From positions 33,246,221 to 33,310,220 of the forward strand of contig NC_133774.1 in NCBI RefSeq assembly GCF_003597395.2: 64,000 bases of DNA, given 5' to 3'. Source of the DNA: Chelonoidis abingdonii. Its lineage: Eukaryota; Chordata; Testudines; Testudinidae. The notes below the pieces were generated by a model. It ran no database searches. It was given only the letters and a program-made list of their open reading frames with translations, and was not told the origin of the DNA. Shown piece by piece: positions 1 to 11,677 of this stretch (position 1 is the stretch's first letter; every line of letters starts with the position of its first letter). A program made the position numbers and the translations under genes.

Positions 1-3000
1 AATCAATTTAGAAATGGACGTAAGCTAAATCAATATCAAGTGTTCGTAAACCAAAATAAAAGTATCCACAAAATGGGGTTGTGTCAATTTAAATTTAATT
101 ACATTTTATGTATTTATTTACTTATTTATTTGTATTTTGGTAAGACCTAAAAACCAGTGATGAACCAGGACCACATTGTGCCAGGCACTGTACAAAAAAC
201 AAATGAAAAGACATCTCCTGCCCGGAGACACTTACAATCCAAATATAAGACAAGAGACAACAGATGTATACAACAAACAGACAATGAGAGTTCAAGGAGA
301 CTGGTCAGCATAAAAAGCAGTGATCACAGCACACATCAGCTGCCTTACCATTGTTGAATTTTTGTAAACAGCTCACAATATTGCCAAATATTCTCATGAT
401 TTTCTCACAAGTCTTGCGATTTTCGTAAAGCCCCGGTTCCTGGCATCAGCTTACTACTCAATAATATCATCTTTCATTTTTTTTATTTTAAGTATGTTTC
501 TAGCTCAGTGTAAACTAATGAGTGGGAATGGAAATAAAGCTCGAAGTTTCAGTGCTTTTAAGGCTCTTTCCTCAGGGCTTATTATCCACCAGTCACAAAA
601 CCAGAAAGAAAATCACTGGGCAGTAATTCCCAAAAGGCCTCCCTGGCTTTAGTCATCCACAAATCCAGACTCCCCTTCCTTTTATACTCTGCCTGGTGTC
701 TTGATATGACCAGCCAAGACATTCACCCTCTAGAGACTGCAGTGTCACTCAGTCTCAGTTTTCTTTCTGCATACTGTTATACTCTTCAATGTATACGTTG
801 AAGTTGCAAAGGAAGAGTCAGCACAGATAAATACAAAGAACTCACTCTTATATGTTCCATAAATGCCTTATTGAAGAATTTATAACACTAAGCCTTTATC
901 TTTGCTTCCTCATTTATTAATAGTCTAACTTGTATTAGTTTTTTACTGCATAACATCATGGGAGGAAGGAATATATAGACTGGCCTATTGATAAGTGTCA
1001 AAAATATCATTTTTATGTAACAAGAAATAAAAGAACTGATCTTAAAACAATCACTTCTCCCAGGACCATTGCTTAGTTAAAAGTTGATCTGTAAAGGATG
1101 TTAAGAAAAATTGGACTTGTGCTGCATTTTACTTCTTTATGATTTATAAAGAAGATTGGCAGATTTTTGTTTGTTTGCTTTTGGGGGAGGGGTGTTTCCT
1201 GCTCATCTTTTAATTTAAGAATATCAGGAATGTAAAATCTGGTCTTATTTGCTTTGTTGGAAGCCCAAAGGGAGGTAAAAATATGTTTATTGTGAGCTCT
1301 TAAAAGTTTAAAACCTTAATTGAAAGGTATGGAATCTTTAACATAGACTTCTTTCATTCAAAAATGTTCATTAGGCATTGAAGTTAAATAAGAGTTAGCA
1401 AAAACAAATACAATACAAAGAATTTTATACAGCCTGACTTAAAATTCCATCACCTCTTAACAGCTCAATTTTTACTCTCCTGCTTCTCATGATGTCATCA
1501 TTTACACAGGCTCCCTAGTATCACAGTCTTTGAAAAAAGAAGTAAAAAAGGACACATGCCCAATTTTTTTCCCCTTTGTATGTCACTTTTAACTTGCATA
1601 ATAACTTATTACACTGCTAAAGGTGGGCAGACTACAAAGCGAATTCAAAACACTATGAATTCTTTTGCTTTATGGCAAGCATAGCTGAACTTTGTCAGTG
1701 CCTTACTGTGTAGTGAAATTGAATCAGAGAACAATTTTGGTTATTCATAACAGTCAAGATAGGAATTCTTTTATACTTTCCTCACTAATGTGAATAGCGA
1801 AGTCACCTTTCAAAACATGTAAGGATAGGAATAGTGACTATAATAAATACCTTTTGTCTAGGGTGAAGTGGCACAGTGAATTGGATCATGTTAGGTTTAG
1901 CCTGCTACCTAATGCAATGTAACATAGCAGATGAAATAAATCAAATATATGACACGCTGTTAGACCTGAAAGATGATACTTCTTCTAAAGCAACTGCAGT
2001 GACAACATTTCAGTGCTGATTTCAAGTGGTTATTTAAACAAAAAATCTTTGAAACCAAACCAGTGCATATTTTAAGGGCTATGAAACAAGTGAGCAGAAC
2101 TATAGCATATGCTTATTACTGGTGAAGTAATTTCTTGAAACAGAATCCAACTACATTTTATGTTTGTTTGATGCAGCATTTGGTACATTGTTCGTTTCTA
2201 CTGAGTGCTCTCTATTGGCATGAGTGTCTGAACTTACAGATATTCTTCCTTTATTATCATGGCAGTGAAAGACTCATAGTGTTTTAGTGGTAGATTTTTA
2301 GTGATACCTGGCATAATAGCTTCCTGTTTGACATAATTATAAGTTTCATACGTAATTGTTTAATATATAATGTACTCACCAAGCAGTAACTGAAAAGTAC
2401 ATGTTAGGCCATTTTTATGTTGAAGAAGAAATTTCTTGTTTATTACAATAATTTCCAACAAGGGATCTAAGCTATTTTCATGTGCTTATTTGCCTCAACT
2501 GACTGTTCACTAATTCTTGATTATTTAGATTATAGACAACTTTGGCCTTAAATATGTGTATCTAGTAATAATCTTTCAGTGGTGAGCAAGGGTTTGCTAA
2601 TAAAATGTGAACTATTGGAAAACCTAGAGAGCCTATTCTCTTTAATTAAAACTTAATTATGTTGATTTTTTTGTTTCTATCCTTTTTGCTTTATGTGAAT
2701 CTGCATACAAGGTTTATTTTGTAAGTTGGGGTGTAACTCTACAGTGCTCTTGCCTGCTGCTCATTAAGTCTCCATGTGGACCCTGCTTCCGTGTACTAAA
2801 AGTTCCATAGTTGAAACAACAGCAGATCAAAGCACACTACAGATCTTTTACTATGTGGCAGCAGAATCCACGTGGCCACTAAGTGAGCAACAGGCTAGAG
2901 CGTTGTAGATTTATACCCCAGCTTGCTATGTATTAAATCGCCATATGGACAAGACCTATAATTCTTGCTCAGCTTTGATATGTTAAGTTTGTTTCTCTTT

Positions 3001-3737
3001 TGTTAAATAACTAACTGAATCATTATGAATGAATGGTTTCATGAAAGATGGAGGTGTCAGTCACAGCTCCATAGTTAAGGATGAATTGAATTTTGCACTT
3101 AAAGGAGGGAAAAATGCACTGTTATCTTCTTCATACTTACAACAGTTACTGTATGAATACAGAACGAATTTTCTGAGGATTTACAAGTAAATCTTTAGTT
3201 TAGGAATTAAAATTAAAGTAGATGTGTTTAAGAAATTTAGCACCCACTGTCTGACCTTTTCATTTGTCCCAAATGATCTCACTAACAGAATAACAGACAC
3301 TGATGGAGAATTTTTCAGTTCTGAAGAATAAAAGTGAAGAATTACTATTAATCATGCAGGGGGAAAGTATTCAGTGTAGCCTGTGCAGAAGATTTCAGTG
3401 GGTTTTAATTATATGGGAAGTTTTGAAGAGTCTGATAGAGCAGAGTTAAGGTTATTTGGGTGCTCTCACTGTGAATTTTCATACTGTAAGATGTTTGGAT
3501 TTCTTTTAAATTTAACCAGAACTGTGAAAATCCTGAGTTTATAACACTTGGTTTTGGGATAATTATAACACCCCTGTAATGCAATTTGCCCTAAATTACT
3601 GATATGTACTCTCAACATTTATGGGAATTAATATGCATGGTTTATATTTATATTTTAGGTGGTACACGGAAAAATTAATACTTACAAATTGGAATAAAAA
3701 CACAATTAACATTTTGTTGTTGTTGTTTTCTCCTTAG
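1..3737 (+). other. PARP8 intron (5' end outside window)
   Basis: AT-rich non-coding sequence that ends in a pyrimidine tract and AG acceptor just before the first visible PARP8 exon. It must be the 3' part of an intron because the first visible exon starts in frame with no upstream coding sequence. Apart from an old dispersed repeat near 107-290, I see no coding region or structured element in it. Confidence 0.8.
107..290 (-). repeat. Old dispersed retroposon-like repeat with AT-rich tail
   Basis: On the minus strand this reads as a fragment with a core near 'TTTGTACAGTGCCTGGCAC' followed by a TTTA/ATTT-type simple tail at 107-150. The same core occurs on the plus strand near 21285-21345 and 63040-63110, each followed by an AATAAT-like tail. 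A shared core with a 3' simple-sequence tail suggests an ancient LINE/SINE family. I cannot name the family. Confidence 0.5.
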
Positions 3738-3830
3738 CCCACAGTATGTGAACGGGAGCTGTGTGTTTTTGCTTTCCAAACTCTAGGAGTAATGAATGAA
3801 GCTGCAGATGAAATTGCCACTGGGGCTCAG
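3738..3830 (+). CDS. PARP8: PARP8 exon (first visible), 31 codons
   Basis: The first PARP8 coding exon in the window is 93 bp, phase 0 at both ends, with acceptor CTTAG and donor GTACAG. The translation includes VCERELCVFAFQTLGVM and ends ADEIATGAQ, which I recognise as the PARP8/PARP6 segment upstream of the catalytic domain. PARP8 is an intracellular mono-ADP-ribosyltransferase of the PARP/ARTD family that transfers ADP-ribose from NAD+ to protein side chains. The C-terminal exons (KEILRVIGNQTATG) favour PARP8 over its paralogue PARP6. The exons for the N-terminal part, roughly 520 residues if the protein has the usual ~850, lie outside the window. Confidence 0.93.
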
Positions 3831-4016
3831 GTACAGCTATATAATGTTAATCATGTGTTGAATTTTGTATAACACATCCAATAATTTCTATTAATCCATT
3901 TTTACTAATTTTCTTCATATCTCTGCTCTTTGCTAACTCTTATGTACTCCTTCACAGTGTGCAGAGACCAGTAGAGATGTGATTACATACTTTACTGTAT
4001 AGGCGGGATATTCTAA

Positions 4017-4320
4017 GGGTATGTCTACACTACCCGCCGGATCGGCGGGTAGTGATCGATCTATCACGGATCAATTTATCGTGTGTAGTGTAGACATGAT
4101 AAATCGACCCCCAATGGCTCTCCCGTCGACTGCTGAACTCCAACTTGGCGAGAGGCGGAAGCAAAGTCGACGGGGGAATGGGGGCCGTCAATCCTGTGCT
4201 GCGAGAATGTGAAGTAAGTGATTCTAAGTTGATGTAAGATACATCGACTTCGGCTACTCTATTCTCGTAGCTGAAGTTGCATATCTTAGATCAATCCCCC
4301 CCGCCAGTGTAAACCAGGCC
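4017..4320. mobile_element. Harbinger-type MITE
   Basis: A 304-bp element that starts GGGTATGTCTACACT and ends AGTGTAAACCAGGCC, which are imperfect terminal inverted repeats. It is flanked by TAA on both sides (4014-4016 and 4321-4323). A 3-bp TAA/TTA target duplication is typical of PIF/Harbinger transposons. There is no transposase, so it is non-autonomous. The short open frame at 4021-4212 is not a gene. Confidence 0.7.
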
Positions 4321-5832
4321 TAAAGGTGCTCATTAAGCAGTTCCCAAATTCTACTCCTGATGAAGCCTATGGGAGGTTTACCATTGATTTCAATGGTGGC
4401 AGAGTTAGGCCAATGCTAAGTGCTTTTGAAAATTGCATTCTTTCTTCTGCTGAGTTGAATTTGGTCACCTGGTTAAGTCTGGGCTGTCCATTTATCTTGT
4501 TGGAGATCATTCCTATTTTATCTTAAAGAGCAATTGTTACTCTCAGGCAAATACTAAGCCCTCTTCTTTTCATGGTGTTGGGATACAGATGTCCATTGTA
4601 CATCTGTTGTTTTGATTATTAAATAACAGTGGGCACCGTCCTGATCCATTGTTACTACACTGTTTTCTTCTCTCCATTCAGAGGAGCAGCCCTTTTAACA
4701 TACCTTTGTTTTTTTTACTCTAAATTTGTCTGTAAGTACTGGCAGGATATTGCTTCTTACCCTGTAGTTATTTGTTTTCTTCAATATTTTTCTTTAGGAA
4801 ATCCTGTTAAATTGTATCTTCCAAATTGCCTTTTTATCATATTTTATTAAAATTGTTTAAGAACTTTAATAAGTTGGGACAGTATCCATTACAAAGTCCC
4901 TGGGGGCTGAATGAAGTATTACACACTGGTTGCTATATTCTTTCCATGATTTCTAAAAACAGGTGTGTACTGGCCTGATTTTCAAAAATGTGAGGACCCA
5001 CAGGTTTCAATTAACTTTAATTGGAGCTTCTGAGTGTTCAGCACTTTTGAAAATAAGGCCATTTCACTTTGATTTATATATCCGATTTTGAAATTCTTGT
5101 CCTCTTCCTTCTGTTACCCTTTCAATTAATTCCCTAAGGTAGCCCTCACTAGGTTGTAATTCCCAAGATTCCCCCAGCTCCTTTTTTAAAAGCAGGTGCT
5201 GTACCAATCTGTCATTAGAAACAATCCTCAGCTATGGCCAAAGAGCACACAGCACATCTCTTGGGGGAAGAGTGTAATGGCAGCTCCCCCAATCCCAAGC
5301 ATGCTTTGTACTGGCCTGGTTTCCTGTTTAATTTAGAGCAGACTTCAAGCTGCTCTGAATTATACCAGCTGCCAGTGGTCCCAGAGAGAATCAGTGGGTG
5401 TTTAGTAAGTTCAAGGCACGTGCCAATATGCCAATAGCAGGGTGGGGAGTGGTCTAGGAGTCATGGCTCTGTCTCTGCACAACTAGAAGGTGTTGCTACA
5501 CTGGAGTGATCCATTCTTGGGTAACTAGGCCAACTTTGGAACCAGAATTCACCAGTTGTGTGGCATAAAGCACCAGCACTACACTGGAGGATTTGGGGCA
5601 CTGCATTTAAAGATTTAGGGTCTGATCCTACTCCTAATGGGAGTTTTACCATTGACTTAATTGCAAGTTGGTTCAAGGCAGATATCCTGAAATAAAATAA
5701 CAAATCAAGTATTTTCATATCCTCTAAAATCCAGGCTTATGCAAAAAGTAGAGTAAAGCAGGATTTCTGAGAATTGGTGCCAGGGAGAAAGATTAGAGTT
5801 TCACTAGGAGTTGGTCACCTAACTCTCTTAGG

Positions 5833-6180
5833 ATATGAATACTTGTGGCACCTTAGAGACTAATAAATTTATTGCAGCATGAGCTTTCGTGAGCTACAGC
5901 TCACTTCTTCAGATGCATAGAATGGAACACACAGACAGGAGATATTTATACATACAGAGAACATGAAAAGGTGGAAGTATGCATACCAACAGGAAGAGTC
6001 TAATCAATTGAGATGAGCTATCATCAGCAGTAGAAAAAAAGCTTTTGAAGTGATAATTAAGATGACCCATAGAAGGTGTGAGGAGAACTTAACATAGGGA
6101 AATAGATTCAATTAGTGTAATGACCCAACCATTCCCAGTCTCTGTTTAGGCCTGAGTTAATTGTATCTAATGCAAATTAA
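5833..6180 (-). mobile_element. Penelope-like retroelement 3' fragment, family B
   Basis: On the minus strand, sequence just before the end encodes a peptide containing DTINSGLNRDWEWLG and a stop (6108-6167). A region with a hammerhead-like core (5875-5912) follows, then the tail 'AGTCTCTAAGGTGCCACAAGT'-like sequence. The tail matches the arms of the repeat at 9005-9160, and the peptide motif matches the one in the family A unit at 57241-57300. Assignment to Penelope-like elements is inference from the ribozyme-bearing, inverted-terminus architecture; no RT or GIY-YIG domain is present in this fragment. Confidence 0.55.
5875..5912 (-). ncRNA. Hammerhead-like ribozyme core (family B, decayed)
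   Basis: The minus strand reads CUGAAGA, one extra A, a 6-bp hairpin GUGAGC/GCUCAC with a 4-nt loop, GAA, then AGC-UCAU-GCU as a 3-bp stem III. The nucleotide at the cleavage position is G, which canonical hammerheads do not use, so this copy is probably dead. Stem I is not evident. Confidence 0.4.
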
Positions 6181-6183
6181 TTA

Positions 6184-6420
6184 TATGTCTACATATTGAG
6201 CTGGGGATTGAGGAGACACATTTACACTAGCTTGCTGAAAATAGAATGTAGCTGTGGCAGCATGGGAGGAGCTAGTTATCCAGAGTTCATGCTCATCAGA
6301 TACTCTAGGTACGTACTTACGTCACCATAGGTGCACTTGATTTTTAATCAATGAGAGCTAGCACAAGTATGTTTCCTCACACTGGGAAGCACACTGCCAG
6401 CTCAAAGTGTAGACATACGC
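6184..6420. mobile_element. Decayed MITE with TATGTCTACA termini
   Basis: The left end reads TATGTCTACAT and the right end AGTGTAGACATACGC, resembling the termini of the TAA-flanked MITEs elsewhere in the window. TTA borders both sides (6181-6183 and 6421-6423). The interior is diverged. The call rests on the terminal similarity. Confidence 0.45.
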
Positions 6421-8423
6421 TTAGACTCCTTTGAGAATCAGCACAGATACCTAAGTTTGAAAAGTTCTCTACATCTGTAGGTTTTGTAAACTGGGAAGAA
6501 AATAGAGCATCTTAATATTTACTGTGGATTTTAAACTTTTCATTAAAAACCTGGGGGAGAGAATTGCTTAAGTAGCCTTCTTGTTCAGAACATATGAGAT
6601 CTCCAGTTATTTCAATTGCCAGAAAAGTTTTTATCAGACGAAGATTGTTCATTCATGCCAAGATGGCAGAGGAGGAGAAGGGAAAACAGTGTGACTCACT
6701 ATCGCACAATTCCTTTTGTCTTTCCTGATGATTCTCACTTTCGTTCTGCTTCTCTAAACGGAACTCAATATTATTTCCCTTGAGTGATTGGATCTGATAA
6801 CTTTTAGAACAACTTGAATGATGAATCAAGATACAGTCCATCTGGAATGATCGGAGGAATTACAAGGGCTTCTTAAACAAAACTCATCTCATCCTCAAAC
6901 ATATTTTCAAAATATGAAATTTCTGATGCAACTTTTATTTAAAACTGAGTGTATGTTACATACACAAACACATGTACATGCACTAACCTGGACCAAATTC
7001 CAGGAGATCAGTGCATGGCACAAACATTCCAAGCTATGCTGTAATCTCTGTAGCGGCAAGGAAGAAGAAACTCTCAGCGTGGGCCATGAACTGTTCTGCT
7101 ATTGCAAATCTAAAAGGCAATACTTCCCATGGTTTTTACAACTCTGTTCTCCAGGGGAGCAATGACCTGTGGATCTATGTGGTGCAGATCCACCAACCTT
7201 GTCTTTGCACCCGTCCCCCATCCCATTCTTGCTTCATCCTTGAGCAAGATTGTTAGCTGTTATCTGCTACATTGTGCACAGGTATGCATACCCCCTGTAG
7301 AGCTTTCTTCCTCCCTCCTAGTGCATCTGAGGTTTCCACACATGTACAAGAGGAATTAGGGTTTGCTCCATGGTAAATCAATATACTCTGCATTACAGTA
7401 TATTTAGGGCCAAACCTTGGTCCCATTTTGGGAGATTTTTGTAGGATTTGTACCTTAGGGCCTGATCAAAAGCTTATTAAAGGGGCTGTAATTAAAGCCA
7501 TTAGTGCTTTAATTACAGCTGTGTTTACTCTATACTTTAGAAACACACAGTTTTTAATTAAAATGTTCTTTCCTACTTGTGTATAATATGAATGCACTGT
7601 ATACAACAGATGGGTTTCTGTCAGTAGATGAATTGGTTTATCAATTTTCTTGACATACTGCTTATTCCTCCACAGTATTACAGACATTTGTCAACTAAAC
7701 CTAAGTTTCTTCTCAAGCAAAATTACTGCAACATAATATTTATTTAGTCCTTGGACTCCGCGCACTGACAAAATGCCTCAAAACCACTGTAGACCAAATT
7801 GTACCTTATGTAAGATCCTCAAACATATAGTAAAATGCATATTTTTGAAATGAGAAATTTCATTTAACCCTTTAGGGATCTGGAGACAATGATTCAGATA
7901 GCTCATCTAACATGTAGCATTTTGTTATACCTGAACAAAATGCAGTCTATTATTTCAAGTTTAGGGTACAATTGTGACTTCAGTTACACTACCATGCAAC
8001 TATATACCTTGTAAAATCAGATACTACTGTATATCCACAGCCATATTATACAAGCCATTCAGTGAATAAAGCTAGTGAATCTGAGGCATTATGTTCCACA
8101 AAGATTTTCAAAACTGGCTTAAGTCAAATTTCAAAAGATGCAGACTAAAATATGAGTATGAAATCACTTACAGGCAGCTGTTATTACAAAATGCGGAATT
8201 ACCACTCCTGTGACTTATGGTTTTCAACAAATATTCAAGCATTGGAATTCAATCAGCGGTCATCATTGGTATAATAATTAAAGACACAACATCAAACAAG
8301 CAAATTCTATGATGCAGGAAGACAGAAGATAATTCTGGAGAGACAAATAGATTATTGAATCCCAAAATAAATGGTTTTCTGTGAAAGAGCCATTTCTTTA
8401 TGTATGATTTTCTTTATTTTTAG

Positions 8424-8549
8424 GTGGTTGATTTATTAGTATCCATGTGTCGATCGGCGTTGGAATCACCCCGGAAAGTTGTCATTTTTGAGCCATATCC
8501 TTCCGTAGTTGATCCTAATGATCCTCAGGTGCTGGCCTTTAATCCAAGG
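8424..8549 (+). CDS. PARP8: PARP8 exon, 42 codons
   Basis: A 126-bp phase-0 exon with acceptor TTTTTAG and donor GTAAGT. It encodes VVDLLVSMCRSALESPRKVV followed by the segment ending PNDPQVLAFNPR. This lies N-terminal to the ART catalytic fold. It joins in frame to the previous exon (…IATGAQ) and the next (KKNYDRVM…). No stop or frameshift is seen. Confidence 0.94.
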
Positions 8550-9837
8550 GTAAGTAGTTGTCTCTTCAACAGGTAAAGTTTGCTTTTAGTAATGTGTTAT
8601 ATTTCAAAACCATGTCCAGTTCCACAAAATAATGTGTCTTCACACTGACAGATATAGATTTAAAATATAGTACATGTACAACAGAGTAGCCATGGAGCCT
8701 ATGAAATGTCATTTTGAAGCTGTCCAGAGGTAAACGTTCAGTCTCCCTGTTTGTGGGTGCAAATTGTAGATGCAAAATTTGTTCATCTGGGTGCATATTA
8801 CACACATCAAAGCAAAGTTGGCCTTTGGGAAAATTTAACCATATGTCTCTTAATCCGCTTATTTTTATTTTACATTTCTAAAGTTCTTATTTGTAAAATG
8901 ATTATATTCTTAAAATATTAATTTTTAAAATAATGATTATACTTGAAACGTGTGTAATACTTTTCATCTTTAGAGAGTTCCCAAGCAATAACTAACAAAG
9001 TAAAAACAACGAGGAGTCCTTGTGACACCCTAGAGACTAACAAATGTATTTGGGCATAAGCTTTCTTGGGTACCCAAATAAATTTGTTAGTCTCTAAGGT
9101 GCCACAAGGACTCCTCGTTGTTTTTGCTGTTACAGACTAACACGGTTACCACTCTGAAATCTAACAAAGTAAAGAATATTGCCTACAAGACAATGCTAGA
9201 CCTTTCTAGTCATTTTGAATGAAATTCACTCCTTGCAGGCAGAGGGCTTGCAGAAGACCAATGCAATCAACACAGCATTTAAATCCCACTGATGCCCCAT
9301 TTTAACTGCCTAAGTGGGAACTATGGAGACTCTGTATAAGGGTAAATGTCACCTTTTTTGAACAAAGGCCAAACAGTGGCACACTAACATTTCCTGGGGG
9401 TTTTAACTGATTCATTGCTGGCCCTTCACTCCACTCAATCTGCTCCCATGTTCTGTTGCACAGCAAGATGCACCACTGAACCTGATATTTAAATAACTGT
9501 CAGACTCATAAATAGTTATTAACATTTGTTGATAAATTGATCTAATTTACAAAGTGGATGTCCTTATTTTCAGTGGATTCTAGTGAATTTAAACAAAAGT
9601 AACTGGTGTCAGTTGGCCTTCCTGACTTTTCCTGGGTTGTGGATGAGTTGATGAGTGGGATGGAAGAAGAATATTGGATGTAGAGATCTGAGAGGGCTTG
9701 GTTTGTTGGTCATTGGTCTTAATTGTTGCTTTATACCAAAAGTGTATGAACTCAGAGCATTGAATGAGTATGTTGATATATAAAAGAGCCCCTCCCCCCC
9801 AAAAATTAATATATTCATTTATTTTACATTACATCAG
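8550..9837 (+). other. PARP8 intron
   Basis: A 1.3-kb phase-0 intron containing one complete palindromic Penelope-like unit at 9005-9160. The rest shows no coding or structural signal. Confidence 0.85.
9005..9160. mobile_element. Palindromic Penelope-like unit, family B, with 13-bp TSD
   Basis: Two inverted arms meet near 9070 (…CTTTCTTGGGTA / CCCAAATAAATTTG…). The right arm continues into a tail ending ACTAACACGGTTACC…. The unit is flanked by identical 13-bp duplications CTAACAAAGTAAA at 8992-9004 and 9161-9173, so the inverted pair inserted as one piece. The hammerhead-like core of the family is mostly deleted at the arm junction. Confidence 0.75.
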
Positions 9838-9903
9838 AAGAAGAATTATGATCGAGTCATGAAAGCATTGGATAGTATTACTTCTATTAGAGAAATGACA
9901 CAG
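9838..9903 (+). CDS. PARP8: PARP8 exon, 22 codons
   Basis: A 66-bp phase-0 exon (acceptor CATCAG, donor GTAAGT) encoding KKNYDRVMKALDSITSIREM followed by TQ. This short basic segment is characteristic of the PARP6/PARP8 pair. It joins NPR from the previous exon to APYLEIK of the next. Confidence 0.94.
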
Positions 9904-11184
9904 GTAAGTATAAGAATCTTTTAGTATCTTAACTGTAATTTACCAAAAGATGTACCTGCTTTTATTTGTTGCTCTTTTGGGGGAGGAGGGTGGTGCCTGG
10001 CATTGTATTTTTATTTTTGCTCCCGAGGTGCAACAATATAAAAATACATGTTAAAAATAACAAACCTGCTGTATCTAGATGGTGACAAAATAAAACTAAT
10101 GGAACAGAACTCTGGTCACTGGAAGCTTAAATAAGAGGTAATATCCGTGGAATGGAACATTGTAATAGAATAATGGCCAACTGCTGCTTAATACATTTTA
10201 GGAAATAGCAAGGCCAAGCCAAGTCTTTGATTTTTCAAAGCAAGGGTCATTGATTTTGTGACAGTATACTATGGTGATGGCTTTATTTCTGTTATAACTA
10301 GAACTTTGTTCATTTAAGTGAAAATGAGAGGGATTAGGAGCCAGGGCTCCTGTGACTTAGATCATGCAACTTCTGAATACTCACTTTGGGACAGATTTTG
10401 ATACCTTTGTACACTACCTTTGTTGAGTAGTACTTTACTTCACAAGTGGTCCCACTGATGTTAACTGATTACTGTAGTGCAGCACCACACTATTACCATG
10501 CTGTTAAATAGATGTAACCTCACCAAGGTTTGTAAAGCTTAGTTAATCTAAGTTTGTACAATATTTTTAGATTCTGAAATGAAAAATGATGCATTTACAC
10601 AATACTATTATAATTTTAGTATAAGAATTAAGCTACTATATTGCACATTATATTATCTGCTTGCCATTTTAATACTAGGATGAAGTATAATTATTGCTGG
10701 ACTGAGTAGATTTAAAGGGCTACTTCATGATCCTAATATAGTCAGTGGGAGTTTTCAGTGTGAACATTATCTGGTCCAATATTGATTTTACCTATTTAAT
10801 ACCATGAAACAGTTAAAATAGCTATGAGTGAATTACCACAGAGTACTTTAGAGAGGCTTTGTTTTACTGAAGTTCCAGTCCAGTTTCCTAATGTCAGAGC
10901 CAAATGCTACTAGATGTCCTCTGCTGTTCTTGCTGTGACCAGCAGTGTTAGCTCCAATATACTTGTTCTGAAGCTACATGTAAGCTTATAAATTCTACCC
11001 CAGGGAAGCGAATTGCTGTAGTAATTCTTGTTGTTGTCAAGGCAGTTATAGCTGTTTAAGGCTAAATGTCAGTAAATCTGTGATGATGAATCCAATGTAT
11101 TCATTTATTATAGATGAAATTATGTGTAATGTAATATATACAAAATTTTAACCAGCAGTAAAGAGCATAATTACTGTTTTCTAG
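9904..11184 (+). other. PARP8 intron
   Basis: A 1.3-kb phase-0 intron with donor GTAAGT and acceptor TTCTAG. AT-rich; I see no repeat with clear boundaries and no coding sequence. Confidence 0.85.
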
Positions 11185-11252
11185 GCACCATATTTGGAAA
11201 TTAAGAAGCAGATGGATAAACAGGACCCTCTTGCGCATCCTCTTCTGCAATG
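11185..11252 (+). CDS. PARP8: PARP8 exon, 22 codons plus split Trp
   Basis: A 68-bp exon starting in phase 0 and ending after two bases of a TGG tryptophan codon. It encodes APYLEIKKQMDKQDPLAHPL then LQ-W. The donor is GTATAG and the acceptor TTTCTAG. The reading frame is restored exactly by the next exon, which starts with the missing G. Confidence 0.93.
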
Positions 11253-11628
11253 GTATAGAACTGACTTACATTAAGATAAGAATTATTTCAATACCATGTT
11301 GAACGAATAATCATTTTATTATTTTTAATTTGGTGTTAGCTGGCCCTAAGAATTAGTATTGACATTTACAATTATTGGCATTTAATTTTTTTTCTGGGAG
11401 CTTTTAGGACCTGATCCAAAGCCCACTGAAACCAATGGAAAGACTCCCACCGACTCTAGTGGATTTTGAATCAAGCTCTTGACCAGCACCATGCCTATGC
11501 ACCACTTAAGTAGAATATATATGATTCATAGGCCTTCAGCTAGCCTCTGTCAATGGCCATTAATCAATACTTTCCTAGAAGAAAATTTTGTATTGATACA
11601 TGCATTTATTTATTTTTCTTTATTTCAG
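11253..11628 (+). other. PARP8 intron (376 bp)
   Basis: A short phase-2 intron with acceptor TATTTCAG. It contains a decayed copy (about 11403-11478) of the old palindromic 'CAATGG' repeat that recurs across the window. Confidence 0.85.
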
Positions 11629-11677
11629 GGTTATTTCCAGTAATAGGTCACATATTGTGAAACTGCCAGTGAACAGG
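11629..11677 (+). CDS. PARP8: PARP8 exon, 16 codons
   Basis: A 49-bp exon. The first base completes the split Trp codon, then VISSNRSHIVKLPVNR; donor GTAAGT. This leads into the conserved start of the ART catalytic domain (QLKFMHTPHQF… in the next exon). In this lineage the following intron has grown to 7.2 kb through repeat insertions. Confidence 0.94.

Larger units (their letters stand above)
3831..8423 (+). other. PARP8 intron
   Basis: A 4.6-kb phase-0 intron (GTACAG...TTTTTAG). It contains a Harbinger-type MITE (4017-4320), a Penelope-like fragment (about 5833-6180), a second MITE-like fragment (about 6184-6420) and an old palindromic repeat near 4350-4430. The remainder is AT-rich sequence without coding signal. 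Confidence 0.85.
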
